Positions 44,962 to 54,297 of a DNA stretch of 64,000 bases are shown here, one piece after another. The notes under the pieces were generated by a model. It was not told where the DNA came from. It searched no databases and was given only the letters and a program-made list of their open reading frames with translations. A program made the translations under genes and the position numbers. The stretch comes from Plantactinospora sp. KBS50 (GTDB lineage: Bacteria; Actinomycetota; Actinomycetes; Mycobacteriales; Micromonosporaceae). The number at the start of each line of letters is the position of its first letter. Position 1 is the stretch's first letter. The DNA lies in contig NZ_CP022961.1 of NCBI RefSeq assembly GCF_002285795.1, forward strand, positions 2,356,001-2,420,000, given 5' to 3'.

Positions 44962-45651
44962 ATGCCCGCGATCCACCACGTCCGCCGGCCGGCGTTGCGG
45001 CCGCGCCGCGCACCGCGGCGGTACGCGCCGGAGCGGGACCGGCGGCGGTGGTTCGGACCGGCCTCGGTGCTCCTGCTGCTGTTCGGCGTCTTCGCCACCG
45101 GTGCGGGGCTCGGCCAGGCCAGCCGTGGCCCGTGGGCCTGGCTCAGCGGTGGCAACAAGCCGCCGCCCCGATCGTTCCCGGTGCTGGAACCCAGCTCGCC
45201 GGTGAAGCTCGTGGTCAGATCGATCAAGGTCGAGGCGCCGGTGATGCGGGTCGGCCTGGCCGAGGACGGCTCGATCGCCGTACCGGAACTGGCCAAGCAC
45301 AACCAGGTGGGCTGGTACGACCGGGGTCCCACGCCCGGGCAGTTCGGGCCGGCGATCATGGTCGGGCACGCGGACACCAGGTCCGGGCCGTCGGTCTTCC
45401 ACGACCTGGTCCGGCTGCGTCCGGGCGCCCGGATCGAGGTGTCCCGCGCCGACCGGTCCACCGCGATCTTCGAGGTCAACTCGGTGGAACACTTCGACAA
45501 GGGCAAACTGCCGGCCCAGCGGGTGTACGGCGACTACAGCCGGCCCCAGTTGCGGTTGATCACCTGCGGCGGCGACTGGCTGGGCGGCAGCGTCGGCTAC
45601 TCCGACAACGTGGTGGCGTTCGCCTCCCTGATCGGCTCGCGCAAGCTCTGA
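44962..45651 (+). CDS. Class F sortase
   Basis: Cysteine transpeptidase, 229 residues. The N-terminal TM helix (ASVLLLLFGVFATGAGL) is followed by the sortase barrel, with catalytic His136 (IMVGHADT) and Cys202 (LITCGGDW). The Arg partner is not assigned with certainty. Class F is typical of actinobacteria, often with unknown substrates. It directly follows a gene for a protein with a PATG-like motif. Confidence 0.9.
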   Translation: MPAIHHVRRPALRPRRAPRRYAPERDRRRWFGPASVLLLLFGVFATGAGLGQASRGPWAWLSGGNKPPPRSFPVLEPSSPVKLVVRSIKVEAPVMRVGLAEDGSIAVPELAKHNQVGWYDRGPTPGQFGPAIMVGHADTRSGPSVFHDLVRLRPGARIEVSRADRSTAIFEVNSVEHFDKGKLPAQRVYGDYSRPQLRLITCGGDWLGGSVGYSDNVVAFASLIGSRKL

Positions 45652-45754
45652 CCGACCGACCGACCGTGGGGTGGGGGAGGGCGTCGTGATGAATCCGGCG
45701 TCGGAGATGCAACGCCTGGCCGGGAAGCCGACCATGGCCCCCGCCGGTGTTCCG

Positions 45755-46561
45755 TCAGGTCCACCGGAAGCCGTAGCGGAGATGGCGCTTCGGGTGTCTT
45801 ACGCGAAGCGCATGAGAAACCCTGTTCGTGGTTGTATCGAGATTTCTGACTATCGCGAGCTGTGTATGCGTGCCGCCCGACTGTGGCTTCTTCTCGTTCC
45901 ACTCGAAACCGTGTACCTCTGCGGGCTCCTCATCCTTGGGAAAGACGAGGGTCACCTCGAGTTGAACGACGCGATGTGGTCGTGCGCCGGCGCGGAAGAA
46001 ACGCAACATCGATAGCACGTCGTCCTCCATGACGGTGACCAGTCCGGCTCTGCTGCTCTGGCCGCGGGGAATCGCCTTGCCGAAGTAGATCCAGCGCTGG
46101 TAGCTGCCGTCTTCTTCGGGGTATCCCGAGTGTAGGGCCGTGTGCGTCGCGTCGAGTGGGGCCACGGTGGGTGACACACTCCCTTGGCCGGTGCAGTGCC
46201 AGGGAAACGCGACGAGTCGCACGCCGTCCTGCCGCGCCATGACCACTTTCTCGTGCGTGAAGGTGTACCGACGGTGGGTTCCGGCGCGTTGCACGAGCAG
46301 CGTCGCTCGTTGGAGCAGAACGATGTAGGGGGAGCCGCTGCGTGTCCGGTTGCCCAGTCGGGCAGCGGTTGCTGTGCCGGCGATGACCGCCAGGGCACTG
46401 GTCGCCGCGGCGGGAGGCGGGAACCGGTGCCAGGCGAGGTACATTGCGGCGCCGGTTGAGGTGATGAGTGTGATGAACAGGGCCAGCGCCTGGGCGGTTG
46501 CCGCCGCGTCCCGCAGGTCTTGGAGAAGTGGACTTCCGAGAATCCTGGAAAGTGGTGTCAC
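45755..46561 (-). CDS. Unrecognised membrane protein, 268 residues, lower GC
   Basis: Two adjoining hydrophobic segments near the N-terminus (ALALFITLITSTGAAMYLA and TSALAVIAGTATAARL) are followed by a roughly 200-residue soluble domain that contains RQDGVRLVAFPWHCTGQ and LEVTLVFPKDEEP. I choose GTG 46561, 8 bp after GGAGGGG; ATG 46624 is a poorer alternative. The base composition is less GC-biased than its neighbours, suggesting acquisition. No family recognised. Confidence 0.6.
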   Translation of the reverse strand: MTPLSRILGSPLLQDLRDAAATAQALALFITLITSTGAAMYLAWHRFPPPAAATSALAVIAGTATAARLGNRTRSGSPYIVLLQRATLLVQRAGTHRRYTFTHEKVVMARQDGVRLVAFPWHCTGQGSVSPTVAPLDATHTALHSGYPEEDGSYQRWIYFGKAIPRGQSSRAGLVTVMEDDVLSMLRFFRAGARPHRVVQLEVTLVFPKDEEPAEVHGFEWNEKKPQSGGTHTQLAIVRNLDTTTNRVSHALRVRHPKRHLRYGFRWT

Positions 46562-46769
46562 GGCGTCCCCTCCGTGGCGCGCCTCGTGCGGCCCGACGTC
46601 CGACTCTGCAGCAGCCGGATTCATGGTCGCACCCGGGCGCCAGCCAGGGAGCCGGGGTGGTCCGGCAACTGGCGGTGCGGCGAGCGTCCGCTGAAGGCTT
46701 GGCTACGTCCGGACCAAATCCCGCCGCGGCCCCTGTTCCGTCCGTCACCGCTCGCCGACAATTCGATGT

Positions 46770-48077
46770 ATGGACATCTCTCGTCGTAAAGTTCTCGCCG
46801 GAGCCGCCGGTGTGGCCGGTGCCGTGGCCGGCGCTCCGCTGCTGTCACCGCAGGACGCGGCCGCCGGTCCGCTGGCGGCGCTGCCCAGCCCCGCCGCCTC
46901 GGGGATCGAGCACATCGTCGTCGTGTGCATGGAGAACCGCTCCTTCGACCACCTGCTCGGCTGGCTGCCCGCCGCCGACGGCAAGCAGGCGGGGCTGTCC
47001 TTCGCGGACCAGTCGGGGACCGTGCACCCGACGCACCACCTCACCACCACCCAGGGCTGCGCCTGGTCGGACCCGAACCACTCGTACGACGGCGGGCGGA
47101 CCGAATACAACAACGGTGCCTGCGACGGCTGGCTGCGGGCCAGCGACGTCTTCTCGATCGGCTACTACCAGCAGAACGACCTGCCGTTCCTCGGCAAGGC
47201 GGCACCGGCGTGGACGGTCTGCGACAACTTCTTCGCCTCCACGATGGGGCCGACCTTTCCGAACCGGCTCTACCTGTGGGGCGCGCAGACCGACCGTACC
47301 TCCAACACGTTCAGCTTCACATCCATCCCGACGATCTTCGACCGTCTCGCCGCGGCCGGCGTCTCGCGCCGCTACTACTACTCGGACGTGCCGTTCTCGG
47401 CCATGTGGGGGCTGCGGTACCTGGGCTTCAGCAAGAGCCTGGACACGTTCTTCGCCGACGCCGCGGCCGGCACGCTGCCCGCGGTCAGCTACGTGGAGCC
47501 GGCCCTGTTCCTGGAGGCGGTCGACGGCCTGTCCAACGACTACCACCCGCACGGCGACATCCGTAACGGCGAGGCGTTTCTCAACCGGATCTACCAGGCG
47601 GTCACCCGCGGACCGGGGTGGCCGAACACGGTGCTGGTCTTCACCTTCGACGAGTGGGGCGGCTTCTTCGACCACGTGCCGCCGGCCAGCGCGCCGGACA
47701 CCAACCCCGCGCAGACCGGCCTGCGCGGCTTCCGCATCCCCACCCTCGTCGTCGCGCCGACGGCCCCGCGCGGGTCGGTGGCACACGGCCTGTACGACCA
47801 CACATCCATCCTCAAGATGATCGAGTGGCGGTACAACCTGGCGTCGCTGACCCCGCGGGACGCGGCGGCCAACAACCTGGCCGAGGTGCTCGACTTCGGC
47901 ACGCCCGACCTGAGCGCCCCGCAGTGGGACGTGCCGAGCGTGTTCGTGCTGCCCTGCTTCGCCCAGGGCGGGCGGAGCGCCGCCGAGGCCGAGGCCGCCC
48001 GGTTGCAGGAGAACGCCGACTGGGCCTGGCTGCGCGGCGCCGCGATCGAGGCCGGCTGGCCGCTGAGGCAGCGGTAG
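46770..48077 (+). CDS. Tat-exported phospholipase C-like phosphoesterase
   Basis: 435 residues with twin-arginine signal DISRRKVLAGAAGVAG and the phosphoesterase (PLC/acid phosphatase) domain: HIVVVCMENRSFDHLLGWLP, FASTMGPTFPNRLYLWGAQT, and the metal-site FTFDEWGGFFDHVPP. It would cleave phospholipids or phosphodiesters outside the cell. ATG 46770. Convergent with the methyltransferase gene (7-bp gap). Confidence 0.88.
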   Translation: MDISRRKVLAGAAGVAGAVAGAPLLSPQDAAAGPLAALPSPAASGIEHIVVVCMENRSFDHLLGWLPAADGKQAGLSFADQSGTVHPTHHLTTTQGCAWSDPNHSYDGGRTEYNNGACDGWLRASDVFSIGYYQQNDLPFLGKAAPAWTVCDNFFASTMGPTFPNRLYLWGAQTDRTSNTFSFTSIPTIFDRLAAAGVSRRYYYSDVPFSAMWGLRYLGFSKSLDTFFADAAAGTLPAVSYVEPALFLEAVDGLSNDYHPHGDIRNGEAFLNRIYQAVTRGPGWPNTVLVFTFDEWGGFFDHVPPASAPDTNPAQTGLRGFRIPTLVVAPTAPRGSVAHGLYDHTSILKMIEWRYNLASLTPRDAAANNLAEVLDFGTPDLSAPQWDVPSVFVLPCFAQGGRSAAEAEAARLQENADWAWLRGAAIEAGWPLRQR

Positions 48078-48084
48078 GCGGGGC

Positions 48085-48903
48085 TCACCCGGTGCGCCGG
48101 CCGATCCGCAGCACACTCAGGTAGCGGCGGGGCGCCCGGTCACCCATCCGGCCGCGGATGCGCTCGGCCACGGCGTCCAGCAACGGCTCGCGGACGTCGG
48201 GGTCGAGCCTGCGGTAGATCGACAGCGAGCGCAGGAGATCGGCGAAGCCCTCCCCGTCGAGCCACTGAACGGCGGGGTACCAGCGCGCCACCGGCGGGTC
48301 GAACAGGCCGCCGGGATCCGCGACCTCGCCCCACCCCCGGTCGGTCGCGCGGACCCGCTCCTCCAGCGGAGGGTGACCCCAGTCGGGGTTGCCGGGCGAG
48401 AACCGTTCGTGCAGGTCGGCGGTCTCGGCGTACACCTCCGGCTCCCCGGGCCGGCGGACCACGACGTTGCCGATCAGGGCCAGCCAGCCGCCGGGCCGCA
48501 GCACCTGGTGCGCCCGCGGCCAGCCGACCGCCGGGTCCACCCAGTGCCACGACGCCGCGGCCACCACCGCGTCGAACCGCCGCCCCCGGTCCGGCCAGCG
48601 CTCGAAGGTGGACGTCTCCACCGTGACGTTCCCGGCGTGGGCGAGCCGCTGGCGGGCCAGCGCCGCCATGGCCGCGGCCGGTTCGACGGCGGTCACCGGG
48701 CCGCCGAGCGTCGCCAGCGAGCGGGTCGCCTGACCGGTACCGCAGCCCACCTCCAGCAGCGCGGACCGGGCGTCCAACCCGGCGATGGCGGCGAGGTCGG
48801 CGAACAGTCGCGCCGGGTATCCCGGCCGCACCCGGTCGTACAGCTCGGGCACCTCGCCGAACACCCGACCGAGATGACGTCGGTTCCGGTTCACGTCCAC
48901 CAT
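48085..48903 (-). CDS. Class I SAM-dependent methyltransferase
   Basis: 272 residues. SAM motif I LLEVGCGTGQATRSLA, acidic loop TAVEPAAAM, motif IV AAASWHWVDP, and VLRPGGWLALIG. The start region (VFGEVPELYDRVRPGYP) matches a common methyltransferase group annotated only by domain. ATG 48903. The substrate is unknown. 38 bp from the exonuclease III gene on the same strand. Confidence 0.85.
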   Translation of the reverse strand: MVDVNRNRRHLGRVFGEVPELYDRVRPGYPARLFADLAAIAGLDARSALLEVGCGTGQATRSLATLGGPVTAVEPAAAMAALARQRLAHAGNVTVETSTFERWPDRGRRFDAVVAAASWHWVDPAVGWPRAHQVLRPGGWLALIGNVVVRRPGEPEVYAETADLHERFSPGNPDWGHPPLEERVRATDRGWGEVADPGGLFDPPVARWYPAVQWLDGEGFADLLRSLSIYRRLDPDVREPLLDAVAERIRGRMGDRAPRRYLSVLRIGRRTG

Positions 48904-48941
48904 CGCCCCCGCCGCTGTCCGTGGACGGCCGACCGCTGGGG

Positions 48942-49727
48942 CTAGCCGGCGTCCGGTGTCACGTCGACCACGATCGGCGCGTGATCGGAGGGTCCCTTCC
49001 CCTTGCGGGCCTCCCGGTCGACGTACGCCGACCGTACGTTGTCGGCCAGCGCGGCGCTCGCGTAGACGAGGTCGATCCGCATCCCCTTGTTCTGGTGGAA
49101 CATCCCGGCCCGGTAGTCCCAGTACGTGAACGGGTGCGGCCCCTTCATCGGGGTCGGCACCACGTCGACCAGGCCGAGTTCGCGCAACTCGGCGAGGGCC
49201 CGCCGCTCGGCCGGCGTGACGTGGGTGGAGCCGGCGAACAGGCTCGGATCCCACACGTCGGCGTCGGTCGGCGCGACGTTGAAGTCGCCACAGACGGCCA
49301 GCGGCACACCGGAGCGCAGTTGCGCGGCGAGCGCGTCGCGCAGCGCCGCGAGCCAGCCCAGCTTGTAGCGGTAGTGCGGCGAGTCCGGGGTCCGGCCGTT
49401 CGGCACGTAGATCGACCACACCCGGACCCCGCCGCAGGTCGCGGCGATGGCCCGGGCCTCGGGCAGCGGGAAGCCGGGCTCGTCCGGGAAGCCCACCGCC
49501 ACGTCGTCCAGCCCGGCCCGGGAGAGTACGGCCACCCCGTTCCACCGGCCGTCGCTGTGGCTGGCCACCGCGTACCCGAGCTCACCCACCTGCTCGACCG
49601 GGAAGGCCCCGTCCGGGCATTTCGTCTCCTGCAGGCACACCACGTCCGGTTCGGTGGCCGCCAGCCAGTCCAGCAGCCGCGGCAGCCGTGCCTTCACCGA
49701 GTTGACGTTCCACGTAGCCAGGCGCAT
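48942..49727 (-). CDS. xth: Exodeoxyribonuclease III
   Basis: AP endonuclease/3'-5' exonuclease of base-excision repair. 261 residues. MRLATWNVNSVKARL, LQETKCPDGAFP (metal Glu), IYVPNGR, CGDFNVAPTDADVWDP and the C-terminal PSDHAPIVVD (catalytic His) are all present. On the same strand as the PAC2 gene upstream. Confidence 0.95.
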   Translation of the reverse strand: MRLATWNVNSVKARLPRLLDWLAATEPDVVCLQETKCPDGAFPVEQVGELGYAVASHSDGRWNGVAVLSRAGLDDVAVGFPDEPGFPLPEARAIAATCGGVRVWSIYVPNGRTPDSPHYRYKLGWLAALRDALAAQLRSGVPLAVCGDFNVAPTDADVWDPSLFAGSTHVTPAERRALAELRELGLVDVVPTPMKGPHPFTYWDYRAGMFHQNKGMRIDLVYASAALADNVRSAYVDREARKGKGPSDHAPIVVDVTPDAG

Positions 49728-49761
49728 GCCACCCAGCCTGCCCGATGTGCCCGCGCGACGC

Positions 49762-50679
49762 TCAGCCGCCCGGGTTCTCTCCGCGGTTCTGCTCGGCCAG
49801 GAACCGCTCCAGCTCCGCGCCCAGTTCGTCGGCCGTGGGCAGCGGGCCGGACTGCGAGGCCAGCAGGTTGCTCCCGGTACGGCCGCGGGTGAACGCGTCG
49901 TACTGCTCCTCCAGCGCCTGGACGAGGGTGGCGGCCTCCGCCGTCCCGGCGACCTGCTGGTCGATGTCCGAGCGCACCTCCTCGGCGGCGGCCCGCAGCG
50001 CGTCGCTGGGCAGCAGCAGCCCGGTGCTGGTGGAGACCGAGCTGAGCAGCAGCTCGGCGGCGGCCGGATACTCGGCCTGGGCGACGTAGTGCGGCACGTG
50101 CGCGGCGAATCCCAGGGCGTCCCGGCCCTGCTGGCCGAGCCGGAACTCCAGCAGGTGACCCGCGCTGCCGGGCACCTGTACCCGTTGCAGCCACGGTTCG
50201 TGGCCGACGATCAGCTCGCGGCGGGTGGCGTGCGCCGTGACCCCGGCCGGCCGGGTGTGCGGCACCGCCATCGGGATCGAGTTGAGTCCCACGGTCAGGC
50301 GCACGCCGAGCCGGTCGATCAACGCGATGACCGCCGCCACGAAACGCTCCCACTGGCCGTCCGGCTCCGGGCCGGTGAGCAGCAGGAAGGGTACGCCGCC
50401 GGCGTCGGTGAAGGCCCGCAGCTCCAGCCGCGGGTCCTCGTAGCTGTGCCAGCGGTCCTCGATGAAGATCATCGGGGGTCGCCGGGACCGGTAGTCGATG
50501 AGTTGGTCGACGTCGAAGGTCGCCACGAGCTGACCCTCCAGCGTCGCGGCCAGGTGCTCCCGGGCCAACCGGGTGGCGTTGCCTGCGTCCACGAATCCGG
50601 TGAGTGCCTGGATCAGCACCGGCTTGCCCAGCTCGGGCAGGTCGTCGGAAACTTCGTACAGCTCGTGCGGATCACGCAC
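49762..50679 (-). CDS. PAC2-family (proteasome assembly chaperone-like) protein
   Basis: 305 residues. PELGKPVLIQALTGFVDAGN opens the PAC2 domain, followed by TGPEPDGQWERF and VGLNSIPMAVPHTRP. Actinobacteria that have proteasomes usually carry such proteins, but their function is unproven. GTG 50679 (VRDPHELYE) lies 10 nt after GGAGG; the frame is open far upstream but without conserved sequence. Confidence 0.9.
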   Translation of the reverse strand: MRDPHELYEVSDDLPELGKPVLIQALTGFVDAGNATRLAREHLAATLEGQLVATFDVDQLIDYRSRRPPMIFIEDRWHSYEDPRLELRAFTDAGGVPFLLLTGPEPDGQWERFVAAVIALIDRLGVRLTVGLNSIPMAVPHTRPAGVTAHATRRELIVGHEPWLQRVQVPGSAGHLLEFRLGQQGRDALGFAAHVPHYVAQAEYPAAAELLLSSVSTSTGLLLPSDALRAAAEEVRSDIDQQVAGTAEAATLVQALEEQYDAFTRGRTGSNLLASQSGPLPTADELGAELERFLAEQNRGENPGG

Positions 50680-50797
50680 CGGTCCAGACCTCCTCCATGC
50701 CACGGGTCGCGCCCGCGGACGCCCCTGTCGGGCACAACGCTGCCGCCATCTTCGTCCATCCCAGCCAAGCATCCCGAATCGCGGTCGCCATCGAGGA

Positions 50798-50827
50798 CCG
50801 GTGGTGACGTGGATCTCCACGTACCGG
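50798..50827 (-). terminator. Interrupted hairpin downstream of the ABC operon
   Basis: CCGGT...ACGTGGA-TC-TCCACGT...ACCGG: a perfect 7-bp inner stem enclosed by a 5-bp outer stem. It lies about 120 bp beyond the end of the ABC permease gene in a 266-bp gap that has no convincing gene. A terminator for the operon, or an operator for the PAC2 gene. Confidence 0.45.
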
Positions 50828-50945
50828 ACGGCGAGTACCCGACTCGCATCCCGTTGCCTTCGCTGGAGGACTCCGTTTGGGCGCTGTGCATCGCGGCACA
50901 CTTTTCTTGCCGTCCCGATGGTCCTGGCCAGCGAGTCATGAACCA

Positions 50946-52193
50946 CTAGCTGGACAGCGCCTCGGCGGGCTCGACACGTGCCGCACGAGCCGCCGGGTAG
51001 ACCCCTGCGAGCAGACCGATGAGCGTGCCCAGGAGAGGAGCGGGTAGTGCGATGGCCGGGTCGACTACCGGAGTCCATTGCTGGGCGGCAGCCACGAGCA
51101 TCATGCATATGATGGCAATACCGAGGCCGATCGTGCCACCGATCGTTCCCAAGGCCGTGCTTTCCGCGAGAAACTGGGCGGCGATGTGGACTCGTTTGGC
51201 ACCGAGCGCCCTGCGTAGGCCGATCTCGTGAACTCGTTCGAGAACGGCGACGATAGTTGTGTTGGCGATGCCAACGGCCCCGATTGCGAGGCATATGCAG
51301 GCAAGAATCATGAGGAGAGATGATAGATCAGAGTCGATCTGATTGCGTAGCGTACTCGGGTCTGGCGGTGCCGTGGTGGTGAAGCCCTCGGGTAGATCCG
51401 GCCGTATCGCTAGGGCCGCCTGTTCCGCGATGGCCTCCGCGGCGCCCAGCTGCGTGTCCACGACCATCTGGGCCGGTTGGGAAGGGTCGGGACGACTGCC
51501 CCAAAGGCCCTCAACAGTATGTCGCGGTAACATCACGGCACCAAGCAGTTCTGGATGGCGATCGACGTCGGCTATGATGCCGATCACCGTTATCGGCGTG
51601 CCGTTGACGAGGATTGCGGGTCCGTTGCCGTCCAGGCCGGAAATGCCGAGACTGCTCGCCGCCGCGGATCCCAGAACGGCTACGAGTTCTCCACGTGTGT
51701 CGTGAACATCGGCGAAGGCCCGTCCCTGCGCGAACGTCGCGTGGACGGCGTTGAAGATTCCTGGGGAGGCGGCAACCACCGGCATGTAGTCGTCGCCTCG
51801 CTCGCCGGGCAGTGGCACGCCGACAACGGAGGTTATGTCGTCCGGGTGCACGGTCCAGAAGACACCGGCCGCGTTCACGCCGTTCAGCGACCGAACCCTG
51901 GCATCCGAGTCAGCGGGAAACAGGGAGGCCGTACGCAGTCCCGCGGCATCAGGAACTTCCGTGACGGTGACTTCGGTGGCGGCCAGGGCGGTGAACCGTT
52001 GGCTGATCTGCCCCCTGGCCGTGCTGGTGAGGCCAAGAACGGCGACGAAGGATCCGACTCCGAGCACTACACCGACGATGGTCAGGGCCGTCCGCGCAGG
52101 ACGCTGAAGAATTCCGGCTATCGCTTCGGTAACCAGGCCGTGGACGCCGAGCCGTGAGCTGGCACTGCTGGTACGGCGTCTCCGCCGTATCAT
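50946..52193 (-). CDS. MacB/FtsX-type ABC transporter permease
   Basis: 415 residues: one N-terminal TM helix, a large extracytoplasmic MacB-PCD-like domain, and three C-terminal TM helices with the FtsX signature ERVHEIGLRRALGAKRVHI. The family performs mechanotransmission and extrusion of lipoproteins or peptides, not classic transmembrane transport. ATG 52193 overlaps the ATPase gene stop (ATGA); ATG 52208 is an alternative. Its GC content is a little lower than that of flanking genes. Confidence 0.88.
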   Translation of the reverse strand: MIRRRRRTSSASSRLGVHGLVTEAIAGILQRPARTALTIVGVVLGVGSFVAVLGLTSTARGQISQRFTALAATEVTVTEVPDAAGLRTASLFPADSDARVRSLNGVNAAGVFWTVHPDDITSVVGVPLPGERGDDYMPVVAASPGIFNAVHATFAQGRAFADVHDTRGELVAVLGSAAASSLGISGLDGNGPAILVNGTPITVIGIIADVDRHPELLGAVMLPRHTVEGLWGSRPDPSQPAQMVVDTQLGAAEAIAEQAALAIRPDLPEGFTTTAPPDPSTLRNQIDSDLSSLLMILACICLAIGAVGIANTTIVAVLERVHEIGLRRALGAKRVHIAAQFLAESTALGTIGGTIGLGIAIICMMLVAAAQQWTPVVDPAIALPAPLLGTLIGLLAGVYPAARAARVEPAEALSS

Positions 52194-52918
52194 GTACAGC
52201 CCTCGCATGAGTGGACCGTCCACGGTCCATGATCCTCTCCGTGCGCGATGGCGCTGAGCTGTCCGTCGCGCATGGAGACGATGCGTTGAGCACGCCCAGC
52301 GACGAAGTCGTCGTGGGTGATCACGATGATCGTGGGGCCGTCCGTGCGGATATCGTCGATCAAATCCAGCACGCCTGCCGCTGTGACGCTGTCGAGGTTG
52401 CCCGTTGGCTCGTCGCAAAGCAGCAGACTGGGCTGCGGCGCCAGTGCTCGAGCGATCGCGACCCGTTGACGTTCTCCGCCGGAGAGCTGGTTTGGTGTTG
52501 CATTGCGGCGGTGGGTCAGCCCCACTTTTTCAAGAGCCTCGGCCGCCACCGCGCTGCGCGCCTTCAGCGATATGCCTTGGTAGAGCTGGCTGAGCATGAC
52601 ATTTTCCAGCGCTGTTCGGTGCGGTAGGAGGTGGAAGGACTGAAACACGAAGCCGATACGGTGGCCGCGTAGGGCCGACATTTCACTATCGGCAAGGTCG
52701 GCGGTATTGAGACCGTCAAGGAGATAACGGCCCTGTGTCGGACGCTGCAGTAGCCCGAGAACGTTGAGAAGTGTCGACTTTCCGGACCCAGACGGTCCCA
52801 CAAGCGCGACGTGCTCGCCATGAGCCACAGCGAGGTCGGCGGCGCGCAGTGCCTTGACCTGAGGCGGCCCCGGATAGGTCACGGCGACGCCGATCAGCTC
52901 GATAAGGTTGGTGCTCAT
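52190..52918 (-). CDS. LolD/MacB-type ABC transporter ATP-binding protein
   Basis: 242 residues. Walker A GPSGSGKST, Q-loop FVFQSFHLLPHRTALENVML, signature LSGGERQRVAIARAL, Walker B LLLCDEPTGNLDS, and the His switch VITHDD. Powers the neighbouring permease. Its ATG overlaps the adaptor stop by 4 nt. Confidence 0.93.
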   Translation of the reverse strand: MSTNLIELIGVAVTYPGPPQVKALRAADLAVAHGEHVALVGPSGSGKSTLLNVLGLLQRPTQGRYLLDGLNTADLADSEMSALRGHRIGFVFQSFHLLPHRTALENVMLSQLYQGISLKARSAVAAEALEKVGLTHRRNATPNQLSGGERQRVAIARALAPQPSLLLCDEPTGNLDSVTAAGVLDLIDDIRTDGPTIIVITHDDFVAGRAQRIVSMRDGQLSAIAHGEDHGPWTVHSCEGCT

Positions 52919-54297
52919 GATCCGCCGTCACCGCTGCGCACCCCGATCACGACACGGTCACCCGGCGCCAGGTCTCCCGAGGCCGGTGTGACCGCCACAA
53001 ACCCCTCGCCGCTGATGCCCGCAACGACAGCCACCTGCTGCTCACCGGTGGGGTCAGCGCGCAGCAGGTAGGTCTTGCCGTCTGCTCCCGAGAACAATGC
53101 TGAGACAGGCACGGCCAACACATCCTTGCCGCTGGAAGCGATCTCCACGGTAACGAGCGCCTGAAGTCCAGCGGAGCTGGCGTCAAGCGGTTTCTTCGGC
53201 GTGATGAAGACCGGGTATGTCGAGGGCTGCCCGTCGTTCTGCTGGAGGGCACCGATACTGGTCACGTCGGCGCCGACCTCCGCGTCCGAGCCGATCACGA
53301 CGTTGGCGGGCATCCCTTGTTGCAACAGCTCCCGCTGTGCCGGGCTGACGTCTGAACGTACTACGAGCGGTCCACTGGCGAGAGTGACAAGCGGTGACGT
53401 GACGTCCGCACCGACGATCGCCTTCAGTTGCGGCACGCGTGCCGGGAACGAAGGCAGGAAGATCACTTCCGATTGCGGCAGCATGGGACCAGTGGTGCGC
53501 TTGAGCTGTTCGAGTCGATCACGTGCGACAGCAAGGTCCTCTTTGGCGCGATCCAGCTGCTTCACTGCCTGGGCGTGGGATGCTGTGCCACCGGGCGTTT
53601 CCGGGTCGGCCTCGGCAAGATCACGAGCGTCGTCGACGCGTCGTTCCGCCTGTACTACGGCGGCTTCAGCGGCCTGGACGGCGGCGGCATCAGCTTCGCC
53701 GGTGGTGGGAACTGAGTAGCCGAGCCTCGAATACAGAGCCGATACGGCGTGCTTTGTCCCCGAGCCGAAGCGTCCGTCGTACTCGTCGGGAGCGTGGCCG
53801 AGCCGTCGTAGAGCCTGCTGTAGTTGGGCGATGTCCTTGCCCGTCGCTCCCGGCCTGAGGTCCCTGTACGCCGGCACCACGCCGGGCAGAGCGATCAACG
53901 GCCTTCCGGCAACCTCGACCAGTACGGTCCCTGCCTTCACCTCATCGCCCTGCTTCACGTAGACGCCGGTTACGACCGGCCGTGTTGCATCCGTGCTCGG
54001 CACCGGTGTAGCTGTGAAGAGCTGAAGGGAAGTCGTCTCGCCTCTGACAACTACCGTGCGTCTGACCGGCCGTTGCACGACCTCGGCCGTCAAGGTTGTC
54101 GGGTTCGGCCCTTTCGCTTCGGCAGCCAGTTGTTGCGGCGACTTCATCCAAAGTGGGGAAGCCAGTCCGAAGGTAGCGACAACGCCCGATCCACCGACAA
54201 GCGCGGCAAGTAAGCGTCGCCGCGACGCCAAAGGAGGGCTTGCCTTGGTCGGCTGCTTCTGAGAGCGGGCCTCGGAGGACGGCTTTATGGAGTTCAT
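52915..54297 (-). CDS. Membrane-fusion/adaptor protein with peptidoglycan-binding domain
   Basis: 460 residues. An N-terminal TM helix (LLAALVGGSGVVATFGLA) leads into a lipoyl-type half-motif (GVYVKQGDEVKAGTVLVEV), a PG_binding_1 domain (DIAQLQQALRRLGHAPDEYD), and a coiled-coil hairpin (VVQAERRVDDARDLAEADPE onward). A C-terminal beta domain follows. This domain order is typical of Gram-positive MacA-like adaptors of ABC exporters. Start and stop both overlap neighbours (ATGA). Confidence 0.88.
   Translation of the reverse strand: MNSIKPSSEARSQKQPTKASPPLASRRRLLAALVGGSGVVATFGLASPLWMKSPQQLAAEAKGPNPTTLTAEVVQRPVRRTVVVRGETTSLQLFTATPVPSTDATRPVVTGVYVKQGDEVKAGTVLVEVAGRPLIALPGVVPAYRDLRPGATGKDIAQLQQALRRLGHAPDEYDGRFGSGTKHAVSALYSRLGYSVPTTGEADAAAVQAAEAAVVQAERRVDDARDLAEADPETPGGTASHAQAVKQLDRAKEDLAVARDRLEQLKRTTGPMLPQSEVIFLPSFPARVPQLKAIVGADVTSPLVTLASGPLVVRSDVSPAQRELLQQGMPANVVIGSDAEVGADVTSIGALQQNDGQPSTYPVFITPKKPLDASSAGLQALVTVEIASSGKDVLAVPVSALFSGADGKTYLLRADPTGEQQVAVVAGISGEGFVAVTPASGDLAPGDRVVIGVRSGDGGS

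Noticed and set aside
45671-46015. 114-codon plus-strand frame after the sortase gene
   Set aside because: Overlaps the 3' end of the minus-strand membrane gene, which has better coding character and a strong ribosome-binding site.
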